Under the pieces are notes generated by a model that worked only from the letters and a program-made list of their open reading frames with translations, was not told the origin of the DNA and did not search any database. This document shows positions 10,919 to 22,700 of a DNA stretch of 64,000 nt, one piece after another. The translations under genes were made by a program, and so were the position numbers. The DNA comes from Phaeosaccion multiseriatum (taxonomy: Eukaryota > Ochrophyta, other classes): positions 682,001 through 746,000 of the forward strand of contig OZ218952.1 of assembly GCA_965112735.1 (NCBI GenBank). Reading direction: 5' to 3'. How positions within the stretch are numbered: position 1 is the first letter of the stretch; every line of letters starts with the position of its first letter.

Positions 10919-11792
10919 TTACCGGGCAGACAGGCTTTTTTTGAACACCAAACTGATGCGCTGCTGCACGTCCTCCGCGGCGTCGGTCCTCTTCTCCACC
11001 TTTATGGTGTGTTGCCACTCCGCCTGACACTCGTTAAACATGTGCACACAGTCCCCGCTTCGCACGTAAAAGGAGTGTCGCACGCTGTGGTCGTTGTCTC
11101 TCCGCAAGATGAATTGCCTCGTCTCGCCCACCGACACAACATGGGTGTCCTGGGTCCAGCTCTCGCCCTGCCCCGGGTCGCTGTGAAAGCGCATGCCTGT
11201 CTTGCCGTCGCCATAGAGGTTGATGAGGACCCCGTCGTAGGCAATACCCAAGTCTCGCTCCACCTGCTCCGCGATACGGGCGACGATGGGGCTGAAGGGT
11301 AAGGGCTGCATGACCTTGCCACTGTACTCAAAGGGCAGCCCCGAGCAGCTCTGCCACGCAGTAAGGCGGCTCTCAGACACCACCTTCTGCCCGCCGTCGA
11401 GCTCGATCTCGTCCCGTTGGAAGAGGACTTCTTTCTTGAGGTCCTCGACATACACCCCGGGGAAAGCTCTCTGGTGGACCCGAAACGGTAACTCGGCCAA
11501 CGCACCCGTCATTAAGGGGAGAGCAAGAGCAGTAGAAGCAGCAGGAGCAGCAGCAGCAGGAGTAGACCCAATGCCTTCACCGTCATCCTCATCGCCACGC
11601 CCACTCCGCCCACCGCCCGTTCCACTCGTTGGAAGCAGCCCCAGGCTCTGCATGGCCCACACCACTGTGGACAGCTGCGAAGGGCTCAGCCGCCCCTCCC
11701 CTGTCTCCATCTCCTTCGCCCACTCTTGTTCCACAGTCATAGCCAGATACGTAGCACCAGCCAGTCCTTCTTTCCCCGCCTCCTCCTCCTCG

Positions 11793-11835
<43 letters not shown>

Positions 11836-12829
11836 CCCTGCCACTACCAGGCTCTGTTGTTGCTCTGCCGCCCACATCATCACCATCACCGCTGATAGTC
11901 AGAGCTGCATCTCGAGTTGTCGCAGCAACTGCTGCTGCCACGCCCCCCTCCTTCCTACCTCCACTTCTTGCAGATCTATCAGTGCCAAAGGCCGTGCAGT
12001 CACTGTCAGCGTCAGGGTCAAAGTCTGTGCTAGGGTGAAGTAGTGCCCACGCCAGGAGGAAATCCGTGATGTGACAGATGGTCTTGGCTGACAAAACACC
12101 GCCCTGCTTTGCACCACACTCCTGCTGCTTCTGAACCTCGCGGCACACGGCGCTCATGATGGCAGCGAGTCGGGCGTCTCTCTGAAGGAGGCGGCGCTCT
12201 TCTGCTCGCCCAACACCGACGACGGCCTGTGGTCATACCACATAGGGGCATGGAGAGCCATCAGAGGACATTGGTTGCACCGTATCGAGACGCGCATGGC
12301 GGAGGGAGGGCGGGGGGTGATTAGCGATTGCTCTTCTCCTGACCTGGGAGGCGGGTTGAGTAGCGGCTCTTCCTTCTCCTCCCAGTTGGGGGATTTCCTT
12401 CTCTTTTTTTCAGCTTACCTTCGCGCAGCGAAGAAGCGCAGCAGAGACATGTGCGATGCTCAGATGATCCAAGTTGTCGTAGGCAAGCGTGACAATATCT
12501 GCAGGAGCTGCGTACTGGAGAGCTTGTGGAGCCGCTGCGCTTCTCCTACCGCTGCTACTGCTGCTGCTGCGGCTCCTGCTGCTGCCGACCCTGGTCCTCT
12601 TCCTTCTACTGCTACTACTGCTAAAATCACTCGTCTTCCAGCCACTACTGTTCCTGCTCGTACTCCTTCCATAGACAGTATCCCTCGACAGAATAGAGGC
12701 GCTGGTGAAGGCATCACTTTGGAAAGGATTGAGCAGCAGAGAGAGCGTGAAGCACGGGACGAGGCGAATCCTCGCCCCCGCTCCAAGCCTATTGCCATTT
12801 CTTCTCCTCTTCCTCTTTGTTTTGATCAT
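10919..12829 (-). CDS. Plastid-type OPR-like repeat protein fused to AlkB 2OG-Fe(II) dioxygenase
   Basis: Two exons, 12829-12419 and 12226-10919 (intron 192 bp, phase 0), 572 residues. The N terminus has a basic start, a hydrophobic stretch LVPCFTLSLLLNPF and an ASAFAP-type junction QSDAFTSAS, as in bipartite plastid targeting. Two helical segments resemble octotricopeptide-type RNA-binding repeats: DIVTLAYDNLDHLSIAHVSA with ALLRCAK continued across the splice, and RLSPSQLSTVVWAMQSLGLL. The C-terminal 190 residues are an AlkB domain: FPGVYVEDLKK, NLYGDGKTGMRFHSDPGQGE (iron ligands His/Asp at about 484/486), WQHTIKVE (distal His about 542) and QRISLVFK (2-oxoglutarate Arg), all intact. AlkB enzymes oxidatively remove alkyl groups from nucleic acid bases; with RNA-binding repeats and plastid targeting an organelle RNA substrate is the inference. 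The stop codon overlaps a donor-like GGTAAGT, but the domain ends naturally here. It is head-to-head with the DUF1415 gene. Confidence 0.8.
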
Positions 12830-12939
12830 GTGGCTTTGACAAAGTGTGAAGGGGGGACGGGGGAAAAGAAAAAATAAGAGAGATGGCAGTGGATGGTACG
12901 ACTTTCCTCTCCCACTTTGTTTATGTACGGCTCCGCGAG
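12830..12939. promoter_or_regulatory. Compact bidirectional promoter region
   Basis: Only about 110 bp separate the predicted start codons of the AlkB-like gene (-, 12829) and the DUF1415 gene (+, 12940; or 12883 if the upstream ATG is used). Both products look plastid-targeted, so shared control is likely. No specific core promoter motif is identified. Confidence 0.45.
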
Positions 12940-14142
12940 ATGACCGTTCTCGTGGCGCTACTGATGCTGCTTCTCGGCTCCCATCCGGTGCCAATAGAGA
13001 GCTTCACTACCTTGAACTCCCTGAGGCTGGGTAGTAGCAGTGCCAGGAGCATTAGCGAGCAAGAGGGGGCGTCCCAGGAGCAGGTTGGGAGAGGCCGTAC
13101 CAGCAGCAGGAGGACGGGCTTGGTGTCTCGCTCCACCCTGTGGGTGGCTCCATCAAAAGGAGTTGTCACAGCGGCAGCAAAAGCACCGGCAGCGGCTGCG
13201 ATTGACCCCAAAATCTTGGGCTGGGCCAAGAAGTCTGCTCCAGATGCAGAGGTTCAAGTCTCCGAGGTACGTCGTCCTCGACCCTATTCGCTGTCTCCAC
13301 CCTATCTATTGTATCATCCTACCACGCTTATACTTGGCACGAGAGTCTGCCCCCGTCGCTGTGCTCTGACTTCCCACACGCTTCCATTAATAGATGTGTC
13401 CACCACCCCCACTCATGCAGCCAGACGTCTCCCCTCCTCTCCTCCTTTCTCCTCCTCTCTGCCCACTCACCATCGCTCCTCCCCCCACCCCCTCTCCCAA
13501 AACAAAGCACAATGCACTAATCAACCTCCCCCCCCCCAACACTCACCCCGTCACCCTCTCCTCCCCCTCCCCCCGCCTTACCATCAGGCGGCTTCCGTTG
13601 CTGAGGTTCTGGCTGACCTCTGGAGCCAAGTCTCCAATGCCCTGGACAGCCCCTCCAAGGAGGCCAGTATCTTCCTCTTCGTCCCCGGCTGTGCCGCCCT
13701 CCTGCAAGCCTCCACAGTGCAAGCCTTGCTCGAGCATATGCAGCTGTGTGAAGACGTGTGCGAGAAATACGGTACCGAGGTCACGCTCTCTGCCAAGTAA
13801 GATGTATGCATTAGTGCGTACTTGCTTTCACCACAAGGGATATATGGCATGGTAACTAATCACACCCCCTGGCCAAGCAAGACGCATGCTTATACACCCC
13901 CCCCAACCCCCTCCTCCTCTTCATCCTCCTCCTCCTCCTGCAGGAAAGTTGGGGAGGATGGATGCCCGACCCCCATGCTTCATCTGCGCAGGAGGGAGGT
14001 CAAGGACGAGGAATTCGCCTACGACCCCTTCTGGGACGAGGGTGACTGGTAAGTAAGCTTAAATAAGCCTCCTCAGCACAGCTTCCTCAGCGTACACACT
14101 ACTCACATGCGTTAAGTCGCACGCATTCTCCCACTGCCGCTG

Positions 14143-14180
<38 letters not shown>

Positions 14181-15733
14181 ACTGCTGCTGGCGGCTAGGC
14201 GGTAGTGCTCGTTTTTCCTGTAGTGCTGGCGCTCCTGCTTTTCGACGCCCCGAGACAGTCCCTGAAATTGATTCCATTCGGCTGCTCCTCACCCTCCAAC
14301 TCGAACCTTGTCATTTGTTCACCCCTTAACCTCAGGGACCTCGACCCGGCCTTGTTCGAAGGCTCGGATGACGAGGAGCGCTCTTCAAGGCAAGTGACTT
14401 GAAGGGAGACTTAACGTGCTGGTGAATACATTGTCGTGCTTCGTACTCCTTCACTCACTCACACCATCTTTCTTCTTCTCTCGTCCCCGTCTATCTATGC
14501 GCGTTGGTTGTAATTCTGTGTCTCTACGCCCCGCCACCTGGTTGTGTGACCCACACCACAGTCGAGCGCCAGAGACCAACGTGGAGGCAGTTCGCGTGAG
14601 CAAGGAGTGGGTGCAGACTGTGGTCACTGACTTAGGTGTGTGTCCCTTCAGCGTGTCTGCAGAGAAGGCGGGACTGCCGGTGAGTGAGCAGAGTCGGCGC
14701 GTGAGGGTGGGCGGGCCGGCGGGCTCTCTCCCTCTCCCCCCCTGTTTTTGTCTCTGTCCCTTCTCTCTTCTCTCTCTCTCTGCCTCTCTTTCTCCTCTTT
14801 CCTCTCGCTTCCTTCTTTCCTCTCCCTCCTTTCCTGTCCCTCCCTCCCTCCGTCCCTCTCCCTATCCCTTTCCCTCCCCTTCACACACCCCCTCCCCCCC
14901 CCTCCCCCTCCCTCTCCCAAAAGGTGGGCAATGTGCACTACCCAATCACTCGGGCGTCTTCATCCGAAGCGGTGTACGCGGAGTACTGGAAGGAAGTGTC
15001 CCACTTGGTGCGCTCGAGCGACCAAGTACTAAGTACCACCCTCCTCATTACACCCAGCTTTGGTATGGAGAATGTAGAGGCATACGACTCGTTCTGTACC
15101 ACTCTCACTTCGCCCCTCGAGACGCTCAAGCTTGAGGACGACATTCAGCTTGTGGTGAGGGAGGAGAGGGAAGGAGGGAGGCCAGGGAGGGAGGGAGGGA
15201 GGGAGGGAGAGAAGGAGGGAGGGAGGGAGGGAGGGAAGGAAGGAGGGAGGGAAGGAGGGAGGGAGGGAAAGAGGGAGGCCAGGGAGAAAGGGCGTGGTAG
15301 TAGAGGGAAGGAGGGAGGGAGGGAGGGGAGGGGAGGGGAGGGAGGGAGGGAGGGAGGTGGCCATGCTCCGTCCTCAGTGGAGGAGCATATCCTTTCTTAA
15401 CTTCTTACTTTCCCTGACACCTGCTTGGGAGCCAAAACACATTCTCAAGCCTTCCCTCCCCCGCCCCCCCCCCCCCTCTCTCCCCCCCTCTCATACACCT
15501 CACCCACACCTCTCCTACCCCCCCACTTGCCAACTCTCTCTCCTTTCTCATGCCCGTCCCGGTGTCAATGGCTATTTGGCTATTTGGCTATTCCCTTTGG
15601 TCGCACAGTTCTTCCATCCGCAGTACACCTTCAGGGATGGACAGGACCGGTTGGGCTCGGGGTCTGCGGCCAACTACGCCCGCCGCAGTCCCTTCCCCAT
15701 GATCAACATCCTCCGGACCACGCAGGTAGGAGT

Positions 15734-15783
<50 letters not shown>

Positions 15784-15885
15784 TATGTGTGTGTGTCTAT
15801 GTTTGTGTGTGGTGGGGGTAATGTCCAGTCCAGTGTGCCTCACCGCTCCCGTGCCTCCCTACCCCTCCTCTCTCTCTCTCCTCTC

Positions 15886-15927
<42 letters not shown>

Positions 15928-17319
15928 CACCCTCTCTATCTCTTCTGCTCCCCCCCCCTTCGCTTTGTGATGGCACCCCCACCAACCGCACATCTGTACA
16001 CCTGCACACAGGTTCGAGTGGGTCAGAAGAGTATCCCTACTGGGCTTGTGTACACTCAAAACGAAGAGGTGCTTGATCAAGTGGGGGCAGGTGAGACAAG
16101 GAACGAGGAGGGATGGAGAGGGCGAGAGAGAGAGAGAGGTGGCAGGATAGTGATGGCCATTGGAAGGAAGGAAGACGGACGGATGATCAGGCTCCTCACC
16201 CCAACTCACCTTCTTAGTCCCTCCCTCGGGCCCTTCCACTCCTTCCGACTGATGAAGATGCCTTCCGTCTTTGCCTCTCGCCTGAGGAAGTGTATTCATG
16301 CGTCCTGACACCTCCTTCTTTGCATTCTGTCTTCCCATACAGCGAATACGGTTGGTTTTTGACACTATTGTTATTCCTATTGTTGTTGCCTGCATGACTC
16401 ATTCTTGCTCGTCAGATGAGCTGCAGCGTATGCTGGAGCAGCGTGAGTGGTCGGGCGTCAAGGGAAAGAAGGTGGACAGAGCCAAGGCCCGCGTTGACTA
16501 CTACGCCACCGCCCGCAGGCTGCAGGGCCTGGATATGGCAGGGAAGGTCACAGATGGTGGTGAAGGCGTAGTAGGTGAAGGTGAAGGTGAAGGTGGCGCA
16601 CCAGCAACAAAATCACCACCCACAGAGGGGGGGGCGAAGGAGCAGGAGCAGGATGGCGCGAGCGTGAGCGGTGACAGTGATGCGGCATCCGCACGGCAGG
16701 TGAGCAGCAGCGATGGGGACCAAAAGGGCGGGCACTCTGTGACGTTTCTCTCCTTTTTCTTTGGGTATTCCCCTCATAACCCAAGACCGGCAGGCAACAT
16801 GCTCTGTCTCTGTTTGTTATGGCAGAAAGACAAATGTGAATCGACTCTCTCTACTTTGGAGCGTCACGAACTGATTGAGTGTATTATTATTATTTTTTTA
16901 TTTTATTATTTATCATTACATTGTGTGTATGTGTTTTGCTGTGCGCTTCATGTATGGCGCAGGCTCAGGCTCAGGCCAAGGCTGCGGCTCAGGCCGCGGA
17001 GGCAGAAGTTCGGCTATATGTTGAGCAACAGCGACAGCTGCTACAACAACAGCAGCAACAGCTGCAAGCAGTGCAGGCGCAGCAGCAGCAGCCAGCAGCA
17101 ACAGTAGCAGCAGCAGTGCCAGCACCAGCGGCACCAGCAGCACCAGCACCAGCCGCACGTGTTGGTGCTACAGAAGGCCTGTTGGAGGTGGAGAAGGAGG
17201 ACTTCCAGACTATCGCCAAGGTGCTTGTGAAGCGCCTCACCTTCAACAAGCCCGTGCAGCAGGAGGCCTTCGACGACTTCAGCGCCGCCGTGGATCGCGT
17301 CCTTCGGGGGGGACAATAA
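12940..17319 (+). CDS. Plastid-type DUF1415-domain protein
   Basis: Ten exons: 12940(or 12883)-13266, 13588-13796, 13944-14048, 14336-14389, 14562-14679, 14924-15154, 15609-15725, 16012-16090, 16416-16699, 16963-17319; every join keeps frame, giving 626 residues (645 from the upstream ATG). The ATG at 12940 is preferred because it places the signal MTVLVALLMLLLGSHPVPIE at the N terminus, followed by the plastid-type junction ESFTT. Exons 5-8 encode a DUF1415 domain: VSKEWVQTVVTDLGVCPFSV, a strand TTLLITPSF, FFHPQYTFRDG, and NYARRSPFPMINILRTTQ, ending GLVYTQNEEVLDQVG. The DUF1415 function is unknown. Exons 1-4 add about 190 residues not usual in bacterial members (IFLFVPGCAALLQAS and acidic YDPFWDEGDWDLDP), and exons 9-10 add an Ala/Gln coiled coil with a helical end (FQTIAKVLVKRLTFNKPVQQ). 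Intron 4 uses a GC donor (AAG|GCAAGT at 14390). Confidence 0.82.
15160..15360. repeat. GGGA/GGAGG purine tract in intron
   Basis: About 200 bp of GGGA, GGAG and AGGG units inside intron 6 of the DUF1415 gene. Confidence 0.8.
15735..15800. repeat. (GT)n microsatellite in intron
   Basis: GT dinucleotide run directly after the donor of intron 7 of the DUF1415 gene; a CT run follows at about 15870-15930. Confidence 0.9.
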
Positions 17320-18310
17320 ACAATAAATAAAAGGCCCAATTTTATAATTTTTTCCCTCCTCTCCCCTCTTCGCTGCCATCCCTTCACGGTTAATACTTCG
17401 CAGGGCTATAATGTGAGGCGTGGCTGGATTGAATCTCTCTCTCTCCCTCCCCTGCCAGCCAAATCCACCCCACCAAAGAGACCACCCTGGTCCTGGTCCT
17501 CGTGTGATGACTCACCCTGTTCAGCGATCTGTGGAATGCTTGGGTTCTGCATCTATTCTTCAGACACAAGCGGAGAGACCCTGTGCAACAAAAGAAAGGT
17601 GGGACAGCAATGGGGCCCGCCGTGAGCGACAAGAGAAAACACCGGGGTCCATTTGGACGGAGAAACTGAATTATCCAAAGCAGATTGGCGAGAAAGATGG
17701 AACCAAGCATACGCTAGCCTGTCGATACTGTATAGCTTTCGGGGACAGCGTTGACAGGGGCCGGTAGCCCGTCTCTCCTTCCCTGCCCTTTCCGGCCACT
17801 TCACCTCCCCCCCCCCCCAAAATGGGCCTGCTCCCGGCCGAGTTTTGACAGCAATGCAAGCACGCCTGCCATCGCCGCCGCGGTAAATTTTGGTGTTGGC
17901 TACCGGACGCAACTCCTCGCCCTCTGTTGAGGTTCTGCCTACGCGCGTCCGTCCCGCAAGTCCACCACACACACACAGCGATAAAAGTAAAAAGGGAAAA
18001 GGAAGAAATTTCCCAAGAATGGGAGAGTAGAAATATATGAAACACTCTCACCTCTCCTCACCTCCCACCACCAACCCTGACGACGCACCCACTGTGTTCG
18101 TCAGAGAAGGTCTAATTAAAGCAGCTAACTAACGCGAGTTCCTAACAGCAGCGGATCACACGGGCAAAAAGGCAGGGGGAAAGGCGTGGGCCGCGCTTGG
18201 CGTTAGCTTTGTCCGAACTTGGGCAGTTGCGCCGCGAGGGCCGACAGATATGAGAGGAAGGTTCTGGAGCTAGGAAAGGGCGACGGGAAGGGGAAAGGCC
18301 GGGAGCCGCC
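17320..18310. other. Intergenic, same-strand spacing
   Basis: 991 bp between the DUF1415 gene and the glycosyltransferase gene. AT-rich sequence directly follows the stop codon (3' end region); the rest is mixed composition with a poly-C run near 17808-17818. Open frames on the minus strand here have no recognisable features. No supported gene. Confidence 0.5.
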
Positions 18311-19758
18311 ATGAGTCTCCCCAAGTTCCATCATCGGGGCTCGTCCCCTGGGAGTGGCATTCACCACACGCTGCAGAAAGGCGTTACCGGCAACAACGTC
18401 AGCGGCAAAACGCTTGCCGGCGGTGGCCGGGGCAGGAGCAGCAGCAATGGCAACAGCTACTCGCTGTGGCAAGAGCAGCCGGGGAGTAGTGGAGGGGGGG
18501 GGTCGGTGTGCAAGACGTGGAAGGTCTTGCTCATCTTCTTGCTGGGTCTTTCAGTCTTTCTGACTTTGCTCATCCTGCTGGAGATGGAGGGCTTTAGTAG
18601 AGAAGGCTTTGGAAGCGGCTGCCTCCACAACCACCACTACCCAGGTAGAGGCAATGCTGCAGAATCAAGAGCAGGCTTGCCGTTCTGGGGCGACAATTCT
18701 CGTGGGGGTGGCATGTCATCGAGTGGCGAGGTGCGAGGGACAGAGGGCAGCTTTGGGAGGGGGGTGGCGGCGGTGGGACATAAAACGACGGGGTTTGACA
18801 GCAGGAGCGGGAGTGGGCCCGCGGGGTGGTGGGGGGGCGCGGGGACAGGGGACGCTCTTTTGATGGAGCAAGTCGAAGTGGTAGATCGGTTGGTACCGAA
18901 GGCCGCGAGTGATATGTGCAGACAGGCAGCTACGACGGTGTTTGGGTCGGCGAATAACCTTGGAGAGCTCTTTGCCCTGCGGCACCGCAGAGTGATGGAG
19001 CTGGACGGGTACCGGGAGGGCATCTACTTTATCACGGCCAATCTGCACAACAACGCTGAGGTGTTCCCCTCTTGGCAACGGGAGCTCCTTAAGCTCGTGC
19101 TTATGCTCGAAGACACGTACTCTACCAATGTGTTTGTGTCCATATACGAGAGTGGGAGCACCGACGACACCCCTCGCTATCTACAGAACCTCGAGGAGCA
19201 GCTGAGGATACTGCAGGTGTGTGTGCGTGCGCGCGTGTGTGGTGTGTATATGTTTGTGTTGGCATGGAATGAGGGGGTGCTGGCCTTCCCCTTTCCCCTA
19301 CAAAGCACACAGAGCAATGTATGCTGCCGTTAACCCCTTTGGCAGTGCGTACATTGGATGGTAACTCATCACACACCACATGTAATTGTCGTACCAACGA
19401 AACACAACGAAGCACACCAGCATCTCCTAACTCCCGCCCCCACCCCACGCCCCCCACGCACCGCAGATTCCCCACGCCATCGCCACTACTCAGCTGAAGC
19501 GCAAGCAGGGAGAGGAGCGCATCCCGTTCCTGGCCTCTATGCGCAACAAGGCTCTGGAGCCGCTCTTCGACTCCAAAATAACATACGACCAAGTACTCTT
19601 CCTCAACGACGTTTACTTTTGCGCGGAGGATATGTTATCTCTAGTTTACCAGACCAACCCACACTACCACCTACAGCAGCAGCAGCAGCGGCGGCACCAG
19701 CAGCATCAGCAGCACACGTCCTTCGGGGCACCCGCAGCACCCGCAGCACCACCACCAC

Positions 19759-19797
<39 letters not shown>

Positions 19798-22700
19798 GGG
19801 CAGCGGCAGGAGGGGCAGCGGCCGGGGACGGGAGAGACGAGAGGGTTGGTGGTGGTGGCGGCGGCGGTGGTGATGGTGAAGCGGTGCCAGCAGGGGCAGA
19901 CATGGCGTGCTCCACAGACTGGATAGGCAAGAAGCCGGACTGTCCTGAGTGCGCTGACTATCGGCTCTACGACATTTGGGTGGGCGTGGACAAGAACGGG
20001 AGAAAGTTCCTCAACGAACCACCCTATCTGGAGGACGAGGAGTCCGCGCTGGCATTGCAGCAGGGAGTGCCCTTCGAGGTGTTCTCTTGCTGGAACGGAA
20101 TGGTAAGAGAGGGGAGTGGCATACACATAGCAAAGGCTGTGGATGGAGGTCTATCCTCTGTACGTCGCTCGTTCTTTTGGGCAGCCCCCCCCCACACACA
20201 CGCCCTCTCCCTGCTGCCTCTGTTGCTCTTTCCCCCTAATGCTTGTGATTCTCTATGCAGCAAGCAAACCACGCGCTCCTCATTGATTTCGACGCGTTTT
20301 TCTCGGCCCTAAGCGAGTACCCCCTCCCCCCCCCTTTCCTCCCTTTTTCTCTCTCTTCAACGCCAGGTGAGCATCGACGCGGATGTGTTTCAACGCGACT
20401 TACTGCGCCTCCGGGCAGGCAGAGAGGGCATTGAATGCGCCGCCTCCGAGTGCGAGCTCCTCTCGCGGGACTTGTGGGAAATCGGTCGGGGAAGGATCGT
20501 CGTGGTGCCCTCGGCAGTCGTCGCCTACGACCTTGACGTGTTTGTGAATGTACCTCGGCCCCCGCCTGTCAGCCAGCTCATGCTGCTGCCGAGCTTTGAA
20601 ATGCCGTACCCCACCCGGCTGGTGTGCTGCCCATTGCCCAAGGGGAAGGACTCGTACGACACATGCTTTGACGACACGGTGTGGAGGGCGGTGTACGCCA
20701 TGGACGGTGTGCCTCGGGCGCTGTCAGCCGGAGGGGGTGGTATCAGCGGGGGGGTGGGGGGAGCTGTGGCAGCGGTAGGCCTCGGAAGTCTCGGAGGAGG
20801 ACTAGCAGGAGGAGGAGGAGGTGGTGGTGGTGGTGGTGGTGGTGGTGGCGGAGTTGCTGGGGCAGGGCAGGATCATGTGCTTTCCATCATGCTGTCTACT
20901 GAGGAGGTGGGTGGCAGGCAGAGCAAAACGTTTGAAGACCTGGCGCGGGGACTGAAGGAGGAGGGCCTGTGTACGGAGGAAGAGAAGGCGCGTTTGGCAT
21001 CGTACGCCATCCCTGCTCGAATCATGCAGAGCGGCAAGACGAACCTGCTGACAGCCTACTCGTTTGAGGTGATGCAAGGCCCCCTGCACTGGATGCATTT
21101 GCACCCCTGCCACGAGTATGTCTTTCTGGACGATGACCGTATCTTGACTTTCCTGGAGAAGCGCTATCCTCAGTTCTTGCCGGTGGTCGACGTCATCTCT
21201 AACGGAGCAGAGCTGGCGGACTTTGCGCGCTACCTCTTTATGTATGACATGGGGGGCGTGTATGCCGACCTGGACACCAAGCCGCTGCTACCCATGCACA
21301 GCATCTTCTCCCCCACGGACCGCTTTGTGGTGGGGCTGGAGAGCGATTTCCTCTCGGAGGAAACGGCGAAAGCCTGGGCCTATTCCCGAGCCAGGTCCCT
21401 GTCGCTCCACGCCTTTGCAGCAGCGCCCAAGACGCCAGTCATGTGGAGCGTTGTGGAGAGGGTGGCGGGGAGTCTGCAAGACCCCACGGGCGTGTATCAG
21501 GAGATTCACGCTCGGGCCGTGGGGGCCTGCCATCACCTCGAGACCATCCTTAAGACGGGACCGGGTGCGTTTACGGACGTGGTGTTGGCGTACAAGGCCG
21601 GCTTGGAGGCGGAGGTCGAGGCTGCGAAGGTGGTGGCAGTGGATGTGGCTTTGAGAGTAGAGGCAGAGGATGCGGCGAAGGAGGTTGCAGTACATGTAGT
21701 AGACTCAGTCAAGTCGGAAGAGGCAGGAGGTGGTGGTGGAGGAGGAGGAGGAGAGGGGGTGGAGGCACGGCAACCCGGTGACGAGCAGCAGCAGCAAAAG
21801 GAACGGGAGAAGTGGCGAGATCAGCTCAAGCGCGAGCGGGTGCAGCAGGAGCAGCGCTTAGCGGAGAGGCAAGCGGCCAGCAATGCCGTGAAGGTGTTGG
21901 GCATACCCTCCTTCTCATCCGCCAACTCCAATGGCGACAACTTTTACCGCCTGCAGCGACGAGAGGCTCTCGAAGGGTGGCCGAGCTATGTGGAGCACTT
22001 TAACTTGGGCACTTGGCTGCGTTCGTGTAACGGCAACGCCATGGAGGGCATCCGTTACGACTACATTCCCTTGGGCGGCTTCATGTTCAAAAAGCAGTGG
22101 ATGGCAATGCATGCCAAGGCCGCCACCTGGACCCACCCGCCGCTGTATGTTTATCCACCCCTGTCCACGCCGGTGGCGGTGGGAGGTAGACCTGGCGGAG
22201 GGCAGGTAGCGAAGGAGGAGGAGCCCTTTTTGTTTCTGGAGATGACCAGCGAGGGAGTGGTGAAGGCGAGCCGGGGGTTGGGACCGATGGACTTGAACGC
22301 AGAGGAGTTGTGGAGACTGCCTTCCTCCTCCTCCCCCTCGTCCTCCTCCTCCTCCTCCGCAAATGCAGCAGGTGGGCTGGCGGCAGCAGCAGCAGCAGCG
22401 TTCAATACAGAGACGAGGATGAGTAGGCTGATGAAGGCCAAGAAGGGCATCAATGCGGCGGCAGCGGCCCTAGCAGAGGGCGTTAGCGGCTTGGGTATCG
22501 GCGGCTTGTTGGGGTCCGGGGCGGAAGAGCAAAGCCAGGGGGTGGCGTTCAACCTTCAGGGAGACGGAAACCTCGTCATGCATGCCTACGACGAACGCAA
22601 GGGGGACGATTTTTGGAGAGAGGGCAACTGTAATGAGCGCATCACCAGCGGCCGGGTCACGTGGGCTGCGGGGTACGTCTCCCCATGGTCGGGCGGTTGC

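Noticed and set aside
17390-18051. Minus-strand frames between the DUF1415 and glycosyltransferase genes
   Set aside because: Several mutually overlapping frames with no domain, signal or splice logic.
20261-20366. Extra exon in the glycosyltransferase gene (QANHALLIDFDAFF)
   Set aside because: It would break the reading frame into exon 3, while direct splicing 20102 to 20367 restores the GT69 CWNGM region in phase.
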